Shown here piece by piece: positions 23,266 to 30,912 of a stretch of 30,912 nt of DNA. Every line of letters starts with the position of its first letter. Positions within the stretch are counted from its first letter, which is position 1. A program made the position numbers and the translations under genes. Below the pieces are notes generated by a model that ran no database searches, was not told the origin of the DNA, and saw only the letters and a list, made by a program, of their open reading frames with translations. Source of the DNA: SMWC01 sp964466315 (lineage in GTDB: Bacteria; Pseudomonadota; Gammaproteobacteria; Steroidobacterales; Rariloculaceae); the NCBI GenBank assembly GCA_964466315.1, contig CAYXNS010000032.1, positions 1-30,912 of the forward strand, in the 5' to 3' direction.

Positions 23266-25014
23266 TCAGTTATTGGCCAGAGTCAGCGGATTCCCCCGGG
23301 CGGGATGAACACCGTTGTGGAACCCACCCTGGTCTCTCACCACCCTGCCCTCGCCGTTCTCGTCATAGGCCACCCAGACCAGGCCGTGAGGCTCACCACG
23401 ATGCGGCATATGAATGACTTTCAGCTGCTCGTGAGTCTCGGCATCGAAGACATAGATACTGCCCTCGCCGTTACTCGTAGCCCACATCTCCTTGCCGTCC
23501 GGAGACAGGAGCACGTGGTCGGCTTTGTAACCGGAGAACACGGTATCCAGGAGGCGACCGCTAGCCGTCTCGATGACCGTAATCGTGCGACCGAATTGAC
23601 CGCTGGTCTCGCCCTTGTTGGAAATCCAGACCTCCGTCTCGTCGGCGTTCAGTGTGCCGCCATAGGGACCGACGCCCGTGGAAGTTGCCCACTCGATGGC
23701 ACCGGTAACCAGATTCACCTTGGTGACGTTGTTGGAGACCGCGGCAGGAACGTACATGTACTCGCTCTTGGAGTCGATGATCACCCAATCACCGCGGTAA
23801 CCCGTGTACGGGTACTCCGCCACGACCTCCCAGTTCGTCGGATCAATCTTCGCCACCCAGTAGGGCCTAAGGACGGTCACATTCCCGGCCGCGAAACCAC
23901 GCGCATTAGCGCCAGCCGGCTGCATCAGCACATAGATGAATTCATCGTCCGTATAAGACGTATAGTTCTGCCCGCCCAGGTCCGTACCACGAATCCCGCC
24001 GATGATCTCATCGGTCTCCGGATCGAAGAGAAACACGTCCAGCGCATCGGGGTCACTGGTAAACATATCGAGCAGCAGGTACCTGTCCTGAAAGATCTGC
24101 CCATGGTGCAGTCGACCACCGATATTCATGTGCTTGACAGGCTGCAGCGTCAGTGCGTCCACCTTCAACAGGGAAGAAGCCGTTCTGGCGGAACCGGGGC
24201 CGCCGCCCATGCCCAAACCACCACCGATGAGATAGACGTAGCGTGCATCCGGTGAGAGGACGGTCGTGTGAACGCCCCCACGCAACCGGGCCGGCATCTG
24301 GCCGAACGTTATGACTTCCTTAGTAGACGCGTCGCCGACCACGACCTGGGACGTATTCGTCGGCGTTTCACCATGCTCGACCATGCGCACAGTCGTCGCC
24401 GTGTTTTCGTAGAAGTACACCTTTCCCGGCTCGGGATAAAAAACCTGTTCCCCCGCCTCGAAGGTCTCCAGTACGTCAACTTCGTAGTCGCGCTGCAGGC
24501 TACCGGTGTTCGCCCGCTGGGGCCAGTCCGCCAGCACGGTGTCGAATGATTGAATCTGCATCACGAGCTTATCGCGTTCGGTCAGCGGAAACTCGGCCTC
24601 GGGGCCTCTTGCCGCGGCCATCTCGGCCATCTCGGCCCGCCAGCCCGCTACCTCCTCGGCGCTGACCGGGTTGTCGGTGATGTCGCGGATATAACTGGCG
24701 ACCGCCACGAGATCGTCCGCGTCAGGATTCAATTCCGAGATGATCACCGCCATCTGCGGGTTCGAATCCAGCTGAACCTGGATATCCATCGGTGTGGGTC
24801 CGTGCCGTAGCGATGGGCCGACCAGGCCATCGGCATTCTCACCGTGACAAATCCAGCACGAGACCCGCTCGAAAAAGAGATCTCCTCCGCGCACCGCCAG
24901 TTCGGCTATCTCGTCCTGGGCTAAGAGGCCCGTGGACGCCGTGAGCGCGATCAGCGTCAGCACGCTCTTCAGCGGTAACGACAACAGGTTAGTGAGTCGG
25001 CTCGGTTGCATCAT
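23266..25014 (-). CDS. Cytochrome c fused to a YVTN-type beta-propeller
   Basis: A 582-residue exported protein. Signal peptide about 1-32 (ending LLAQ); a cytochrome c domain about 38-115 with CWICH at 53-57 and M88 in NPQMAV as probable axial ligand; a helical linker; then a beta-propeller from about 185 to 560 with repeats such as TTVLSPDARYVYL, GYRGDWVIIDSKSEYMYV and DHVLLSPDGKEMWATSN. The layout recalls cytochrome cd1 nitrite reductase and NirN-like proteins, but I cannot show the heme d1 ligands, so no such activity is claimed. It is more likely a periplasmic redox or sensor protein. It is divergent from the quinohemoprotein gene at 25340, with a shared upstream region of about 325 bases. 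Confidence 0.75.
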   Translation of the reverse strand: MMQPSRLTNLLSLPLKSVLTLIALTASTGLLAQDEIAELAVRGGDLFFERVSCWICHGENADGLVGPSLRHGPTPMDIQVQLDSNPQMAVIISELNPDADDLVAVASYIRDITDNPVSAEEVAGWRAEMAEMAAARGPEAEFPLTERDKLVMQIQSFDTVLADWPQRANTGSLQRDYEVDVLETFEAGEQVFYPEPGKVYFYENTATTVRMVEHGETPTNTSQVVVGDASTKEVITFGQMPARLRGGVHTTVLSPDARYVYLIGGGLGMGGGPGSARTASSLLKVDALTLQPVKHMNIGGRLHHGQIFQDRYLLLDMFTSDPDALDVFLFDPETDEIIGGIRGTDLGGQNYTSYTDDEFIYVLMQPAGANARGFAAGNVTVLRPYWVAKIDPTNWEVVAEYPYTGYRGDWVIIDSKSEYMYVPAAVSNNVTKVNLVTGAIEWATSTGVGPYGGTLNADETEVWISNKGETSGQFGRTITVIETASGRLLDTVFSGYKADHVLLSPDGKEMWATSNGEGSIYVFDAETHEQLKVIHMPHRGEPHGLVWVAYDENGEGRVVRDQGGFHNGVHPARGNPLTLANN

Positions 25015-25242
25015 CGCTCTCCCCCGGTGGGTTGGTTAATGGAACATTCCTCGTAGTAACCGACTATATTACGTTCCCTGAGCACCGGTCACGATTGGAA
25101 TGCTGATACTTTTTGTGCAAGGACCAATGCAGTCTGGTGATACGTCCTCGTTTTCGCTCATGGCAGTCGTTCGTTTGCGGGTAGAATCTATCGTTAGAGT
25201 GCTGCCTGGAATCCTCGGGAACAGCATAACAACGAGGTAGCC

Positions 25243-25302
25243 ATGATTGAGCTAACGGTCAACGGTGAACAACCCGGCGTCGACGTCTAGGAAGACACTC
25301 CT
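25243..25302 (+). pseudogene. 5' stub of an isoquinoline-oxidoreductase-type [2Fe-2S] subunit gene
   Basis: ATG 25243, after a good GAGGTAG site, encodes MIELTVNGEQPGVDV, then TAG at 25288-25290, then EDTPF and another stop at 25306. This is the standard N-terminus of IorA/CoxS-type [2Fe-2S] subunits of molybdenum hydroxylases, which usually run MIELTVNGE...VDV-(D/P)xDTPLLWVLRD. The cluster-binding cysteines and everything beyond are gone. The ribosome binding site and the first 20 codons survive directly upstream of the quinohemoprotein gene. Confidence 0.6.
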
Positions 25303-25339
25303 TTTTAAAATCGACGACAAAAAAAACGGGAGACCACTC

Positions 25340-27217
25340 GTGGTAAAACGGACGAATTCATACTTTTCCCCGGCCGGGAGGAATATTCGCACACTTTCCG
25401 TCCTGGCCATCTACTCCTGCGTCGTCACCGTGTCCGCGCCGCTCGCCGCGATGGATGGCCCGGAGGCCTATGAAATCTATTGCGTGAGCTGCCACTCGGC
25501 CGGAATCCCCCCAGAGCCGGGCGTCATGCGCCAGATGACACCGGAGCAGATCTTTACCGCGCTCGACTCAGGCACGATGACGCGCCAGTCCAGCCAGATG
25601 AGCCGCACGGAACGGCAAACGCTGGCCGAGTATCTCGCCGGCAAGCCGTTCTCCGGAGAGCTCGATGCCCCGATCCCCGCATCAGCCTATTGCGGCGCTC
25701 CCGGGGCTCCGACCGGGAGCCCGTTTCAGGCATCCATCGACGGGCCGAGTTGGATCGGCTGGGGGGGTGGGAGAGATCCCGGTGCCAACCTTCGATTTCA
25801 CCGCGCGAGAGGTGCTCAGCTGCCGGCCGATGAGATCCCGCAGCTGGAGCTCAAATGGGCATTCGGCTTTCCCGGCGACAGCTCCGCCAGTGCCCAGCCG
25901 GTCGTCGTCGGTGGCCGGGTCTACGTGGGCAGCTGGGGCGGCGGGGTCTATTCTCTGGATGTAGAGACCGGCTGCATTCACTGGCGGTTCGAAGCCGAGT
26001 CCGGCGTCAGAACTGCCATCAATTTCGCGGAAACAGCCGATGGGCTCGTCATGGCCTTGTTCGGCGATCTACAGACCTATACGTATGGAGTGGATGCGGA
26101 GACCGGAGAACTCCAGTGGAAGGTGCGGCTGGAGGCTTTTCCCTTGAGCCGGATTACCGGCGCAACGGCCGTGAACGACGGGCGCGTGTTCGTACCACTG
26201 GCCTCTCGCGAGGAGTCCCAGCCCGCAAAGCCCGACTACGAGTGCTGCCGCGCTCGCGGCGGAATCGTGGCGCTGGACGTTACCAGCGGAGAGGAGATCT
26301 GGCGGACATACATGACGGACGAACCGCGGCCGACCGGCAGAAATGAGGCCGGGACCCAGCAGTGGGGGCCGTCGGGTGTCGGCATCTGGTCGGCGCCGAC
26401 CCTGGATCTCGAGGTGGGCGCCATCTATGTCGCTACGGGAAACTCTTATTCGTTACCGGTTGCAGAAACGTCGGACGCGGTCGTCGCCCTGGACATGGAG
26501 ACGGGTGAGATTCGCTGGATTCGACAAGTCACGGGGGGCGACGTCTGGAATGGCAGTTGCCAGCCGCGGGCCCCCAGCCACGCCAATTGCCCCGAGGACA
26601 GTGGGCCCGACTTCGACTTCGGCGCATCGCCGAATCTCGTGGATCTCGGGGATGGGCAACGCTTACTCACGGTCGGCCAGAAGTCAGGCATCGTTTACGG
26701 CTTCGATCCCGATAAAGAAGGCGCGATCCTCTGGCAGACCCGTATCGGGAAAGGCGGTATTGACGGTGGTATCGAGTGGGGAACGGCCGCGGACGACGAT
26801 AATGTCTATGCAGCCATCGACGATACGACGCCCGGCGATCCCACCACAGGCGGCGGCTTGTTCGCGCTCGATCTCCAGACGGGTGAGGTAATCTGGAGCA
26901 CGCCGGCCCCTTCATGCGGAGATCGATCACCCTGCAGCAAAGCCCAGGCGGCGGCGATCAGCGTCATCCCCGGCGCGGTGTTCTCCAGCTCTGTGGACGG
27001 GCATATTCGCGCGTACTCCACCGCGACGGGAGAGATTATCTGGGAATACGACACCGTGCGTGAGTTCGAGACCGTGAATGGTGTCAGGGCCAACGGCGGG
27101 TCCATCAGCAACGGCGGGTCGGCCATCGTCACCGGCATGTTGTTCACCAATTCCGGCTATTCGCACCACGCCGGCATCATGCCCGGGAACGTGTTTCTAG
27201 CATTCGGTATCGAGTGA
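25340..27217 (+). CDS. PQQ-dependent quinohemoprotein dehydrogenase, polyvinyl-alcohol-dehydrogenase-like
   Basis: A 625-residue exported quinohemoprotein. From GTG 25340 there is a Sec signal (about 14-37, ending PLAA), then a cytochrome c domain with CVSCH at 48-52, then an eight-bladed PQQ propeller from about 135 to the end. Blade motifs include GGRVYVGSWGGGVYSLD, GEIRWIRQVTG and GEIIWEYDT. Vicinal C302-C303 in YECCRARGG matches the cysteine pair near PQQ in related alcohol dehydrogenases. PVADH-like enzymes oxidise secondary or polymeric alcohols and pass electrons to a periplasmic cytochrome c. An earlier in-frame GTG at 25265 lies inside the [2Fe-2S] stub, and GGGAG at about 25329-25333 supports 25340 instead. 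The substrate is unknown. Confidence 0.85.
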   Translation: MVKRTNSYFSPAGRNIRTLSVLAIYSCVVTVSAPLAAMDGPEAYEIYCVSCHSAGIPPEPGVMRQMTPEQIFTALDSGTMTRQSSQMSRTERQTLAEYLAGKPFSGELDAPIPASAYCGAPGAPTGSPFQASIDGPSWIGWGGGRDPGANLRFHRARGAQLPADEIPQLELKWAFGFPGDSSASAQPVVVGGRVYVGSWGGGVYSLDVETGCIHWRFEAESGVRTAINFAETADGLVMALFGDLQTYTYGVDAETGELQWKVRLEAFPLSRITGATAVNDGRVFVPLASREESQPAKPDYECCRARGGIVALDVTSGEEIWRTYMTDEPRPTGRNEAGTQQWGPSGVGIWSAPTLDLEVGAIYVATGNSYSLPVAETSDAVVALDMETGEIRWIRQVTGGDVWNGSCQPRAPSHANCPEDSGPDFDFGASPNLVDLGDGQRLLTVGQKSGIVYGFDPDKEGAILWQTRIGKGGIDGGIEWGTAADDDNVYAAIDDTTPGDPTTGGGLFALDLQTGEVIWSTPAPSCGDRSPCSKAQAAAISVIPGAVFSSSVDGHIRAYSTATGEIIWEYDTVREFETVNGVRANGGSISNGGSAIVTGMLFTNSGYSHHAGIMPGNVFLAFGIE

Positions 27218-27263
27218 CGGACGGCCGATAACGCCGTTGGAGGGAGTTCAGATGGAGGTAACC

Positions 27264-28046
27264 ATGATAAAGCTAAAGACCTTTTCGCCCGCCGTATTGC
27301 TGTCACTTGCGGTTGCCCCCGTGGCGCTTGCACAGCACGGTATGCTGGGCGGCACACCGATGACGTTTTTCGTCACCAGCGAGTCTATCGGCAACGGCGG
27401 CGATCTAGCCGGACTGGCCGGTGCCGATGCACACTGTCAGAATCTCGCCGAAGCCGTCGGCGCAGACGACCGGACCTGGCAGGCCTATCTCAGCACGCAG
27501 GCCCGCCCCGGTCAGCCGGCCATCGACGCGCGCGATCGAATCGGCACGGGCCCCTGGTACAACTTCGATGGCATCATGATTGCCCGCGATGTAGCTCATC
27601 TGCACGGCGATACCATAGAACTCGCACGACTCGGCAATAACCTGACCAAGCGGACGGGGCTCACCGAGAAAGGCCAGATCGTACCCGGACTGAATGACTA
27701 CAAACATCCTCAGGATGACGTCTGGGAGTATGTGCGGACGACGCCCTATACCAACCGCCATGAGATACTGACCGGTTCACAGCTCGACGGCACGGCATTC
27801 CCGTCGGAACTCGACTACACCTGCGACAATTGGACGAGCAATGCCGATCCCGAGCCCGGACCAAATCAAGGAGGAATGGGGATGGGGCTCTACCCGGGCC
27901 GGCCGAACGCGCAAATCGGATTCCCCGACCGTAACGGCGGCGGCGATGGCTCCTGGAATTCATCACATGGCACACGCGGCTGCAGCCAGACCGCTCTAGC
28001 CATGACACATGGCGTCGGCAAGCTCTACTGCTTCGCGATTGACTGA
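27264..28046 (+). CDS. Secreted DUF1554-like protein, first of a tandem pair
   Basis: A 260-residue exported protein. Signal peptide about 1-24 (ending ALAQ). The mature domain contains MTFFVTSESIGNGGDLAGL with GADAHCQ, WQAYLSTQA, RDRIGTGPWYN, NNLTKRTGLTEKGQ, HEILTGSQLDG, TCDNWTSN, WNSSHGTRGCSQ and a C-terminal YCFAID. Four cysteines in HCQ, TCDNW, GCSQ and YCF probably form disulfides. The pattern resembles DUF1554, a C-type-lectin/endostatin-like secreted fold described from Leptospira, but I assign it only by eye. The start at 27264 follows GGAGGT; ATG 27252 is nearly as good. It is 46 bases after the quinohemoprotein gene, so it may be co-transcribed with it. Confidence 0.75.
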   Translation: MIKLKTFSPAVLLSLAVAPVALAQHGMLGGTPMTFFVTSESIGNGGDLAGLAGADAHCQNLAEAVGADDRTWQAYLSTQARPGQPAIDARDRIGTGPWYNFDGIMIARDVAHLHGDTIELARLGNNLTKRTGLTEKGQIVPGLNDYKHPQDDVWEYVRTTPYTNRHEILTGSQLDGTAFPSELDYTCDNWTSNADPEPGPNQGGMGMGLYPGRPNAQIGFPDRNGGGDGSWNSSHGTRGCSQTALAMTHGVGKLYCFAID

Positions 28047-28054
28047 GAAGAATC

Positions 28055-28789
28055 ATGAAAAAAATCATCCTACGGCGGCTAATCAGCCCACTTGCAGTCT
28101 TGGCCGCTTCAAACGCAGCTTTCGCACAAGGTTTGGATCTCATGCCCGACTCGGAGGATATCCCGTCGAGCCTGATGACGTTTTTCGTTACCAGTGAGCC
28201 CGTCGGAGATGGGGGGAATCTAGGTGGCTTGGAAGGTGCAGACGCTCACTGCCAGTCGCTGGCCGCTGCCGTTGGGGCCGATGACAAGACATGGCGGGCC
28301 TATCTCAGCACTCAGGCCCGTCCGGGTCAGCCAGCTGTCAACGCGAGAGACCGAATCGGTAACGGCCCGTGGTACCACTCGACAGCCAGGCTATTGGACT
28401 ACCTCGAGCGCCGGCTCAACCGACCGCTCGTCAAGTCTCAAATCCACGGTGACACACTCGAAGAAGCGCGGCGCGGCAGTAACATGACCAAGGAATTCGC
28501 ACTGACTGAACACGGCGAGCTCGTCAATGGAATCGGCGATCCCCTGCCAACCCGCCACGACATTCTGACGGGGTCGACGCCGGATGGGAGAGCCTTCCCG
28601 CCCGGCGAGGACCGCACCTGCAACAACTGGACAAGCAACGACGAAGGTTCCACACAGGTCGGCCATTCCGATCGCGTGGGCAACGGAAATATGTCGTGGA
28701 ACTCCTCGCACGCGACGACCGGCTGCAGTCAGGAAGACCTAATCAGCTGGGGCGGCGTCGGGCTGTTCTACTGCTTCGCGATCGATTGA
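28055..28789 (+). CDS. Secreted DUF1554-like protein, second of a tandem pair
   Basis: A 244-residue exported paralogue of the preceding gene, starting 8 bases after its stop. Signal peptide about 1-24 (ending AFAQ). It shares MTFFVTSEPVGDGGNLGGL, WRAYLSTQARPGQPAVNARD, RIGNGPWY, HDILTGSTPDG, TCNNWTSN, WNSSHATTGCSQ and the YCFAID C-terminus. It differs by a basic insert (YLERRLNRPLVKSQ, about 111-124) and lacks the Gly/Met-rich segment that the first copy has before its final block. The pair clearly arose by duplication. Function unknown; surface binding or adhesion is a guess from the lectin-like fold. Confidence 0.75.
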   Translation: MKKIILRRLISPLAVLAASNAAFAQGLDLMPDSEDIPSSLMTFFVTSEPVGDGGNLGGLEGADAHCQSLAAAVGADDKTWRAYLSTQARPGQPAVNARDRIGNGPWYHSTARLLDYLERRLNRPLVKSQIHGDTLEEARRGSNMTKEFALTEHGELVNGIGDPLPTRHDILTGSTPDGRAFPPGEDRTCNNWTSNDEGSTQVGHSDRVGNGNMSWNSSHATTGCSQEDLISWGGVGLFYCFAID

Positions 28790-28973
28790 AGTCCTGTTCG
28801 CTCTCCCAGCACACTGAAACGACACTATCTTTCTGGAACTCGTCATGCTCAAAAAACATGGCAAGTAGGCGCCACAGGCAGATGATGGTATACAGGAGTG
28901 GTAGATAGATAGCAGCCCGTGAAGCGAGAATCCAATAACGGGGCGGCTTCAATCGAACGCTGCGGGAACCCCA

Positions 28974-29051
28974 GTGAAAGCCTTTATCGTCACCGTCTTA
29001 ATTGCTGCCGCCGTATTGTCAACGCTGGCGGCTAGTCAAGGGAGTGTGTAA
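28974..29051 (+). CDS. 25-residue signal-peptide-like mini-ORF
   Basis: GTG 28974 opens MKAFIVTVLIAAAVLSTLAA and ends SQGSV with TAA at 29049-29051, 5 bases before the next ATG. The sequence is a complete Sec signal peptide with almost no mature protein. It is either the stub of a lost secreted gene or a leader whose translation is coupled to the DUF6152-type gene, which has no clear ribosome binding site of its own. The region 28790-28973 before it holds nothing I can identify. Confidence 0.35.
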   Translation: MKAFIVTVLIAAAVLSTLAASQGSV

Positions 29052-29056
29052 CTAGA

Positions 29057-30076
29057 ATGAATATCATCAGAAATTCGGCAACAATCGCCGCAGCACTCAT
29101 CTTCGCACCGCCCATGTTCGCGCATCACAGCGAAGCCGGCATGGACCTGGAGTCGGTGATCGCGTTCGAGGGAACGGTCAAAGATTTCGCCTGGCGAAAC
29201 CCCCACGTCTACGCGGTCGTAGAAACCGAACAGAGCGGTGAACCCGTCGAGTGGGAGCTGCAACTGGGACCGATCAACGTCATTTCGAGACGCGGCTGGA
29301 CGCGCAGCTCCTTATCACCGGGCGACCAGGTCACGGTCCGGGCCAATCCGATGGAGGGCGGGCGACCGTATGGCATTCTACGCTCGATCGATAAGGAAGG
29401 GTTCTCCCTGGCTGCGTGGACCCAAGCTCCGGACGTCACCCCGACGGCGACGAGCCTGACGGGCAAATGGATGACGGACCGCTCAACGGTCCAGAGCTAT
29501 CCTGGAGGCTTCGACGGTTTCTTCCACGCGAACCTTGCTTTGAACGAAAAAAGCAGGGCGGCCCAGGCCGAATATGATCCCCTGTCCAGCGAGAATCCCG
29601 AATCGACTTGTGTCGGACGGCCGACGCCCGCCGCACTGGTCTCAACCGCCCTGTACCTCATGGAGATCGATCTCGACCAACAGGAGGACGTGATCGTCTT
29701 CCGAAGCGAGTGGTTCGATGAGGTACGAACGATCCATATGGATGGCCGTGAGCATCCCGACCCCAGCGAGCGTTTCGTGACAGGCCACTCGATCGGCCTC
29801 TGGGAAGGGGACACGCTCGTGGTGGATACGGCAAACTTCGAGGATCACCGCTCACCCTACCAGATCGGCGTACCGTCCGGTGGACAGAAGCATGTCGTGG
29901 AACGATACCGCCTGACCGAAGAAGGCACTCATATAGATCTCGAGTTCGTCTTAGAGGACCCCGAGTTCCTGGCGGAACCCATGGTGCACAGCCGGCAATT
30001 AATTCACTCTCCACATCTGGAGATGCTGCATGGTGAGTGCGATCCGGTGAATACGAGCCGATGGGTCTCCGACTAG
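29057..30076 (+). CDS. Secreted DUF6152-type protein with a WEGDTLVVDT module
   Basis: A 339-residue exported protein. Signal peptide about 1-22 (ending MFAHH). Residues about 23-115 form the DUF6152 domain, with HHSEAGMD, VIAFEGTVKDFAWRNPHVY and PGDQVTVRANPMEGG. The C-terminal part starts LTGKWM and contains STCVGRPTP, GHSIGLWEGDTLVVDT (about 242-257) and VVERYRLTEEG, the same module as in the protein at 6396-7340. The domain fusion is common in Acidobacteriota and marine proteobacteria, but no activity is known to me. It lies 54 bases before another DUF6152-type gene, suggesting an operon. Confidence 0.78.
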   Translation: MNIIRNSATIAAALIFAPPMFAHHSEAGMDLESVIAFEGTVKDFAWRNPHVYAVVETEQSGEPVEWELQLGPINVISRRGWTRSSLSPGDQVTVRANPMEGGRPYGILRSIDKEGFSLAAWTQAPDVTPTATSLTGKWMTDRSTVQSYPGGFDGFFHANLALNEKSRAAQAEYDPLSSENPESTCVGRPTPAALVSTALYLMEIDLDQQEDVIVFRSEWFDEVRTIHMDGREHPDPSERFVTGHSIGLWEGDTLVVDTANFEDHRSPYQIGVPSGGQKHVVERYRLTEEGTHIDLEFVLEDPEFLAEPMVHSRQLIHSPHLEMLHGECDPVNTSRWVSD

Positions 30077-30130
30077 GCGCCACATTTTTTTCAGCTTCGC
30101 AGTCAAGTGAAAACAGAATCGGAGAGAAAG

Positions 30131-30912
30131 ATGTCTATCTATAGAATACTGGCCGTTTGTTTTAGTGTCGTTCTAGGCGCGCTGCCAGCCCACGCGCATC
30201 ATGCATGGGCGGGCGTATTCACCGATGAGAACATCGAGGTCGAAGGCTATGTGACCGAATACAACTTCAGGAACCCCCACATCAATATCATGCTGTCAGT
30301 TACCGATGAGGACGGCGTCGAGACGGAGTGGATGGCGACGGGTCCGGCGGCACCGCCGATGCGCCGTTGGGGCTGGTCGCGAGACACGGTTCAGGTGGGG
30401 CAGTATCTGAGGCTCTCCGGCCGAAAGAGTCGCACGGGGGCGCCCATGTTAGTGCTGGTTGCGGACGACATTCAGAGTGGCAAGTTCCTCGAGCTCGACC
30501 CCGCGGACGGGTCGACCATCCGCGCCGTCGTGGGAACCGTCACGGAGACCGCGGAACCAACCGAAGTAGCCACCCTACCGCTCAGACTTGCTGATGGTCG
30601 CCCGAATCTCACGGGCACCTGGCTCGGCGGCCCGCGTGAGCCGCGACCTCGGGCACCATTCAACGACGTCGGCGCGGCGCTGCAGGCCGAATTCGATCCC
30701 CTGAACGATCCTGCGTTCGCGACCTGTTCGGACCCCGGCCTCGTGCGCCAGGTAGCGTTTACGCCCCACCCGATGCGGATCATGCAGCATGACGACCGCA
30801 TCGTGTTCGAGTATGAAGAGCATGGCGGCCGGCGGGAAATATTTTTCGACGGGCGCGGCCCCGAGACGACCGAACATACGCGCTTCGGTCACCACGTAGC
30901 GCGTTACGAGGG
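30131..30912 (+). CDS. DUF6152-type secreted protein, cut by the window end
   Basis: ATG 30131 follows GGAGAG and opens a frame that stays open to the last base, at least 260 residues. Signal peptide about 1-22 (ending PAHA), then HHAWAGVFTDENIEVEGYVT, YNFRNPHINIML, and VGQYLRLSGRKSRTGAPM, the DUF6152 pattern. Further on, PNLTGTWLGG and ATCSDPGLVRQ correspond to the LTGKWM and STCVGRP segments of the preceding gene, so both have the same two-part architecture. The WEGDTL block expected later would lie beyond the window. Function unknown. Confidence 0.78.
   Translation, partial: MSIYRILAVCFSVVLGALPAHAHHAWAGVFTDENIEVEGYVTEYNFRNPHINIMLSVTDEDGVETEWMATGPAAPPMRRWGWSRDTVQVGQYLRLSGRKSRTGAPMLVLVADDIQSGKFLELDPADGSTIRAVVGTVTETAEPTEVATLPLRLADGRPNLTGTWLGGPREPRPRAPFNDVGAALQAEFDPLNDPAFATCSDPGLVRQVAFTPHPMRIMQHDDRIVFEYEEHGGRREIFFDGRGPETTEHTRFGHHVARYE

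Noticed and set aside
22987..24255. A 422-codon plus-strand open frame spanning parts of the second phosphoesterase and the cytochrome-propeller gene
   Set aside because: It crosses the intergenic gap between two well-supported minus-strand genes and has no recognisable domain.
25265..25339. An N-terminal extension of the quinohemoprotein from GTG 25265
   Set aside because: That stretch lies in the decayed [2Fe-2S] stub in another frame, and a better ribosome site and signal peptide support GTG 25340.
28743..28952. A 69-codon minus-strand ORF with a hydrophobic stretch, which could suggest a small membrane protein
   Set aside because: No ribosome binding site, it runs into the 3' end of a well-supported gene on the other strand, and the C-terminal half is Arg/Ser-rich as in antisense frames.
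1..30912. CRISPR arrays, tRNA genes, insertion sequences, integrases or phage genes
   Set aside because: None seen. The duplicated modules have no flanking inverted repeats or transposase that I could recognise.

Overview
This looks like an accessory catabolic region from an uncultured proteobacterium, most likely a gammaproteobacterium; that assignment is weak. The sequence is moderately GC-rich. Almost every protein carries a Sec, Tat or lipoprotein export signal, there are several periplasmic c-type cytochromes and quinoproteins, and many intergenic gaps contain decayed gene pieces. A run of ten Ns at 3941-3950 marks a scaffold join, so this is probably a draft or metagenome assembly. I see no rRNA, tRNA, CRISPR array, insertion sequence, integrase or phage gene.

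Bases 237-5952 form one tightly coupled plus-strand operon: a sodium:solute symporter, two tiny membrane proteins, a 28-codon linker ORF, and the large and small subunits of a pyrogallol:phloroglucinol transhydroxylase-like molybdoenzyme. The large subunit keeps the Mo-ligand serine and the catalytic His, Asp and Tyr of the Pelobacter acidigallici enzyme, but has an extra SCP2-like N-terminal domain. The small subunit has lost exactly the four cysteines of one [4Fe-4S] cluster.

Bases 6396-10781 hold a secreted TPWG-type protein, a cytochrome c fragment, a Tat-exported sulfite-oxidase-family molybdoenzyme, a 24-bp perfect palindrome, nnrS and a small cytochrome c.

Bases 10999-23210 form a hydrolase island on both strands: a BKACE (DUF849) enzyme, two purple-acid-phosphatase-like metallophosphoesterases, three full-length sulfatases, an arylsulfotransferase and a BD-FAE-like esterase. 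Interspersed are remnants of one metallophosphoesterase and two sulfatases, which suggests repeated duplication and loss of a phosphoesterase/sulfatase module.

Bases 23266-30912 hold a cytochrome c/beta-propeller protein, a divergent PVA-dehydrogenase-like quinohemoprotein, a tandem pair of secreted DUF1554-like proteins and two DUF6152-type secreted proteins, the last cut by the window end.

Working hypothesis (inference): the island handles polyhydroxylated, possibly sulfated or esterified aromatics such as algal phlorotannins. Sulfatases, arylsulfotransferase and esterase would unmask phenols outside the cytoplasm, the symporter would import them, the transhydroxylase would convert pyrogallol-type rings to phloroglucinol, and the BKACE enzyme could cleave a downstream beta-keto acid. 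No ring-reducing or ring-opening enzyme is in the window, so the pathway is incomplete here.
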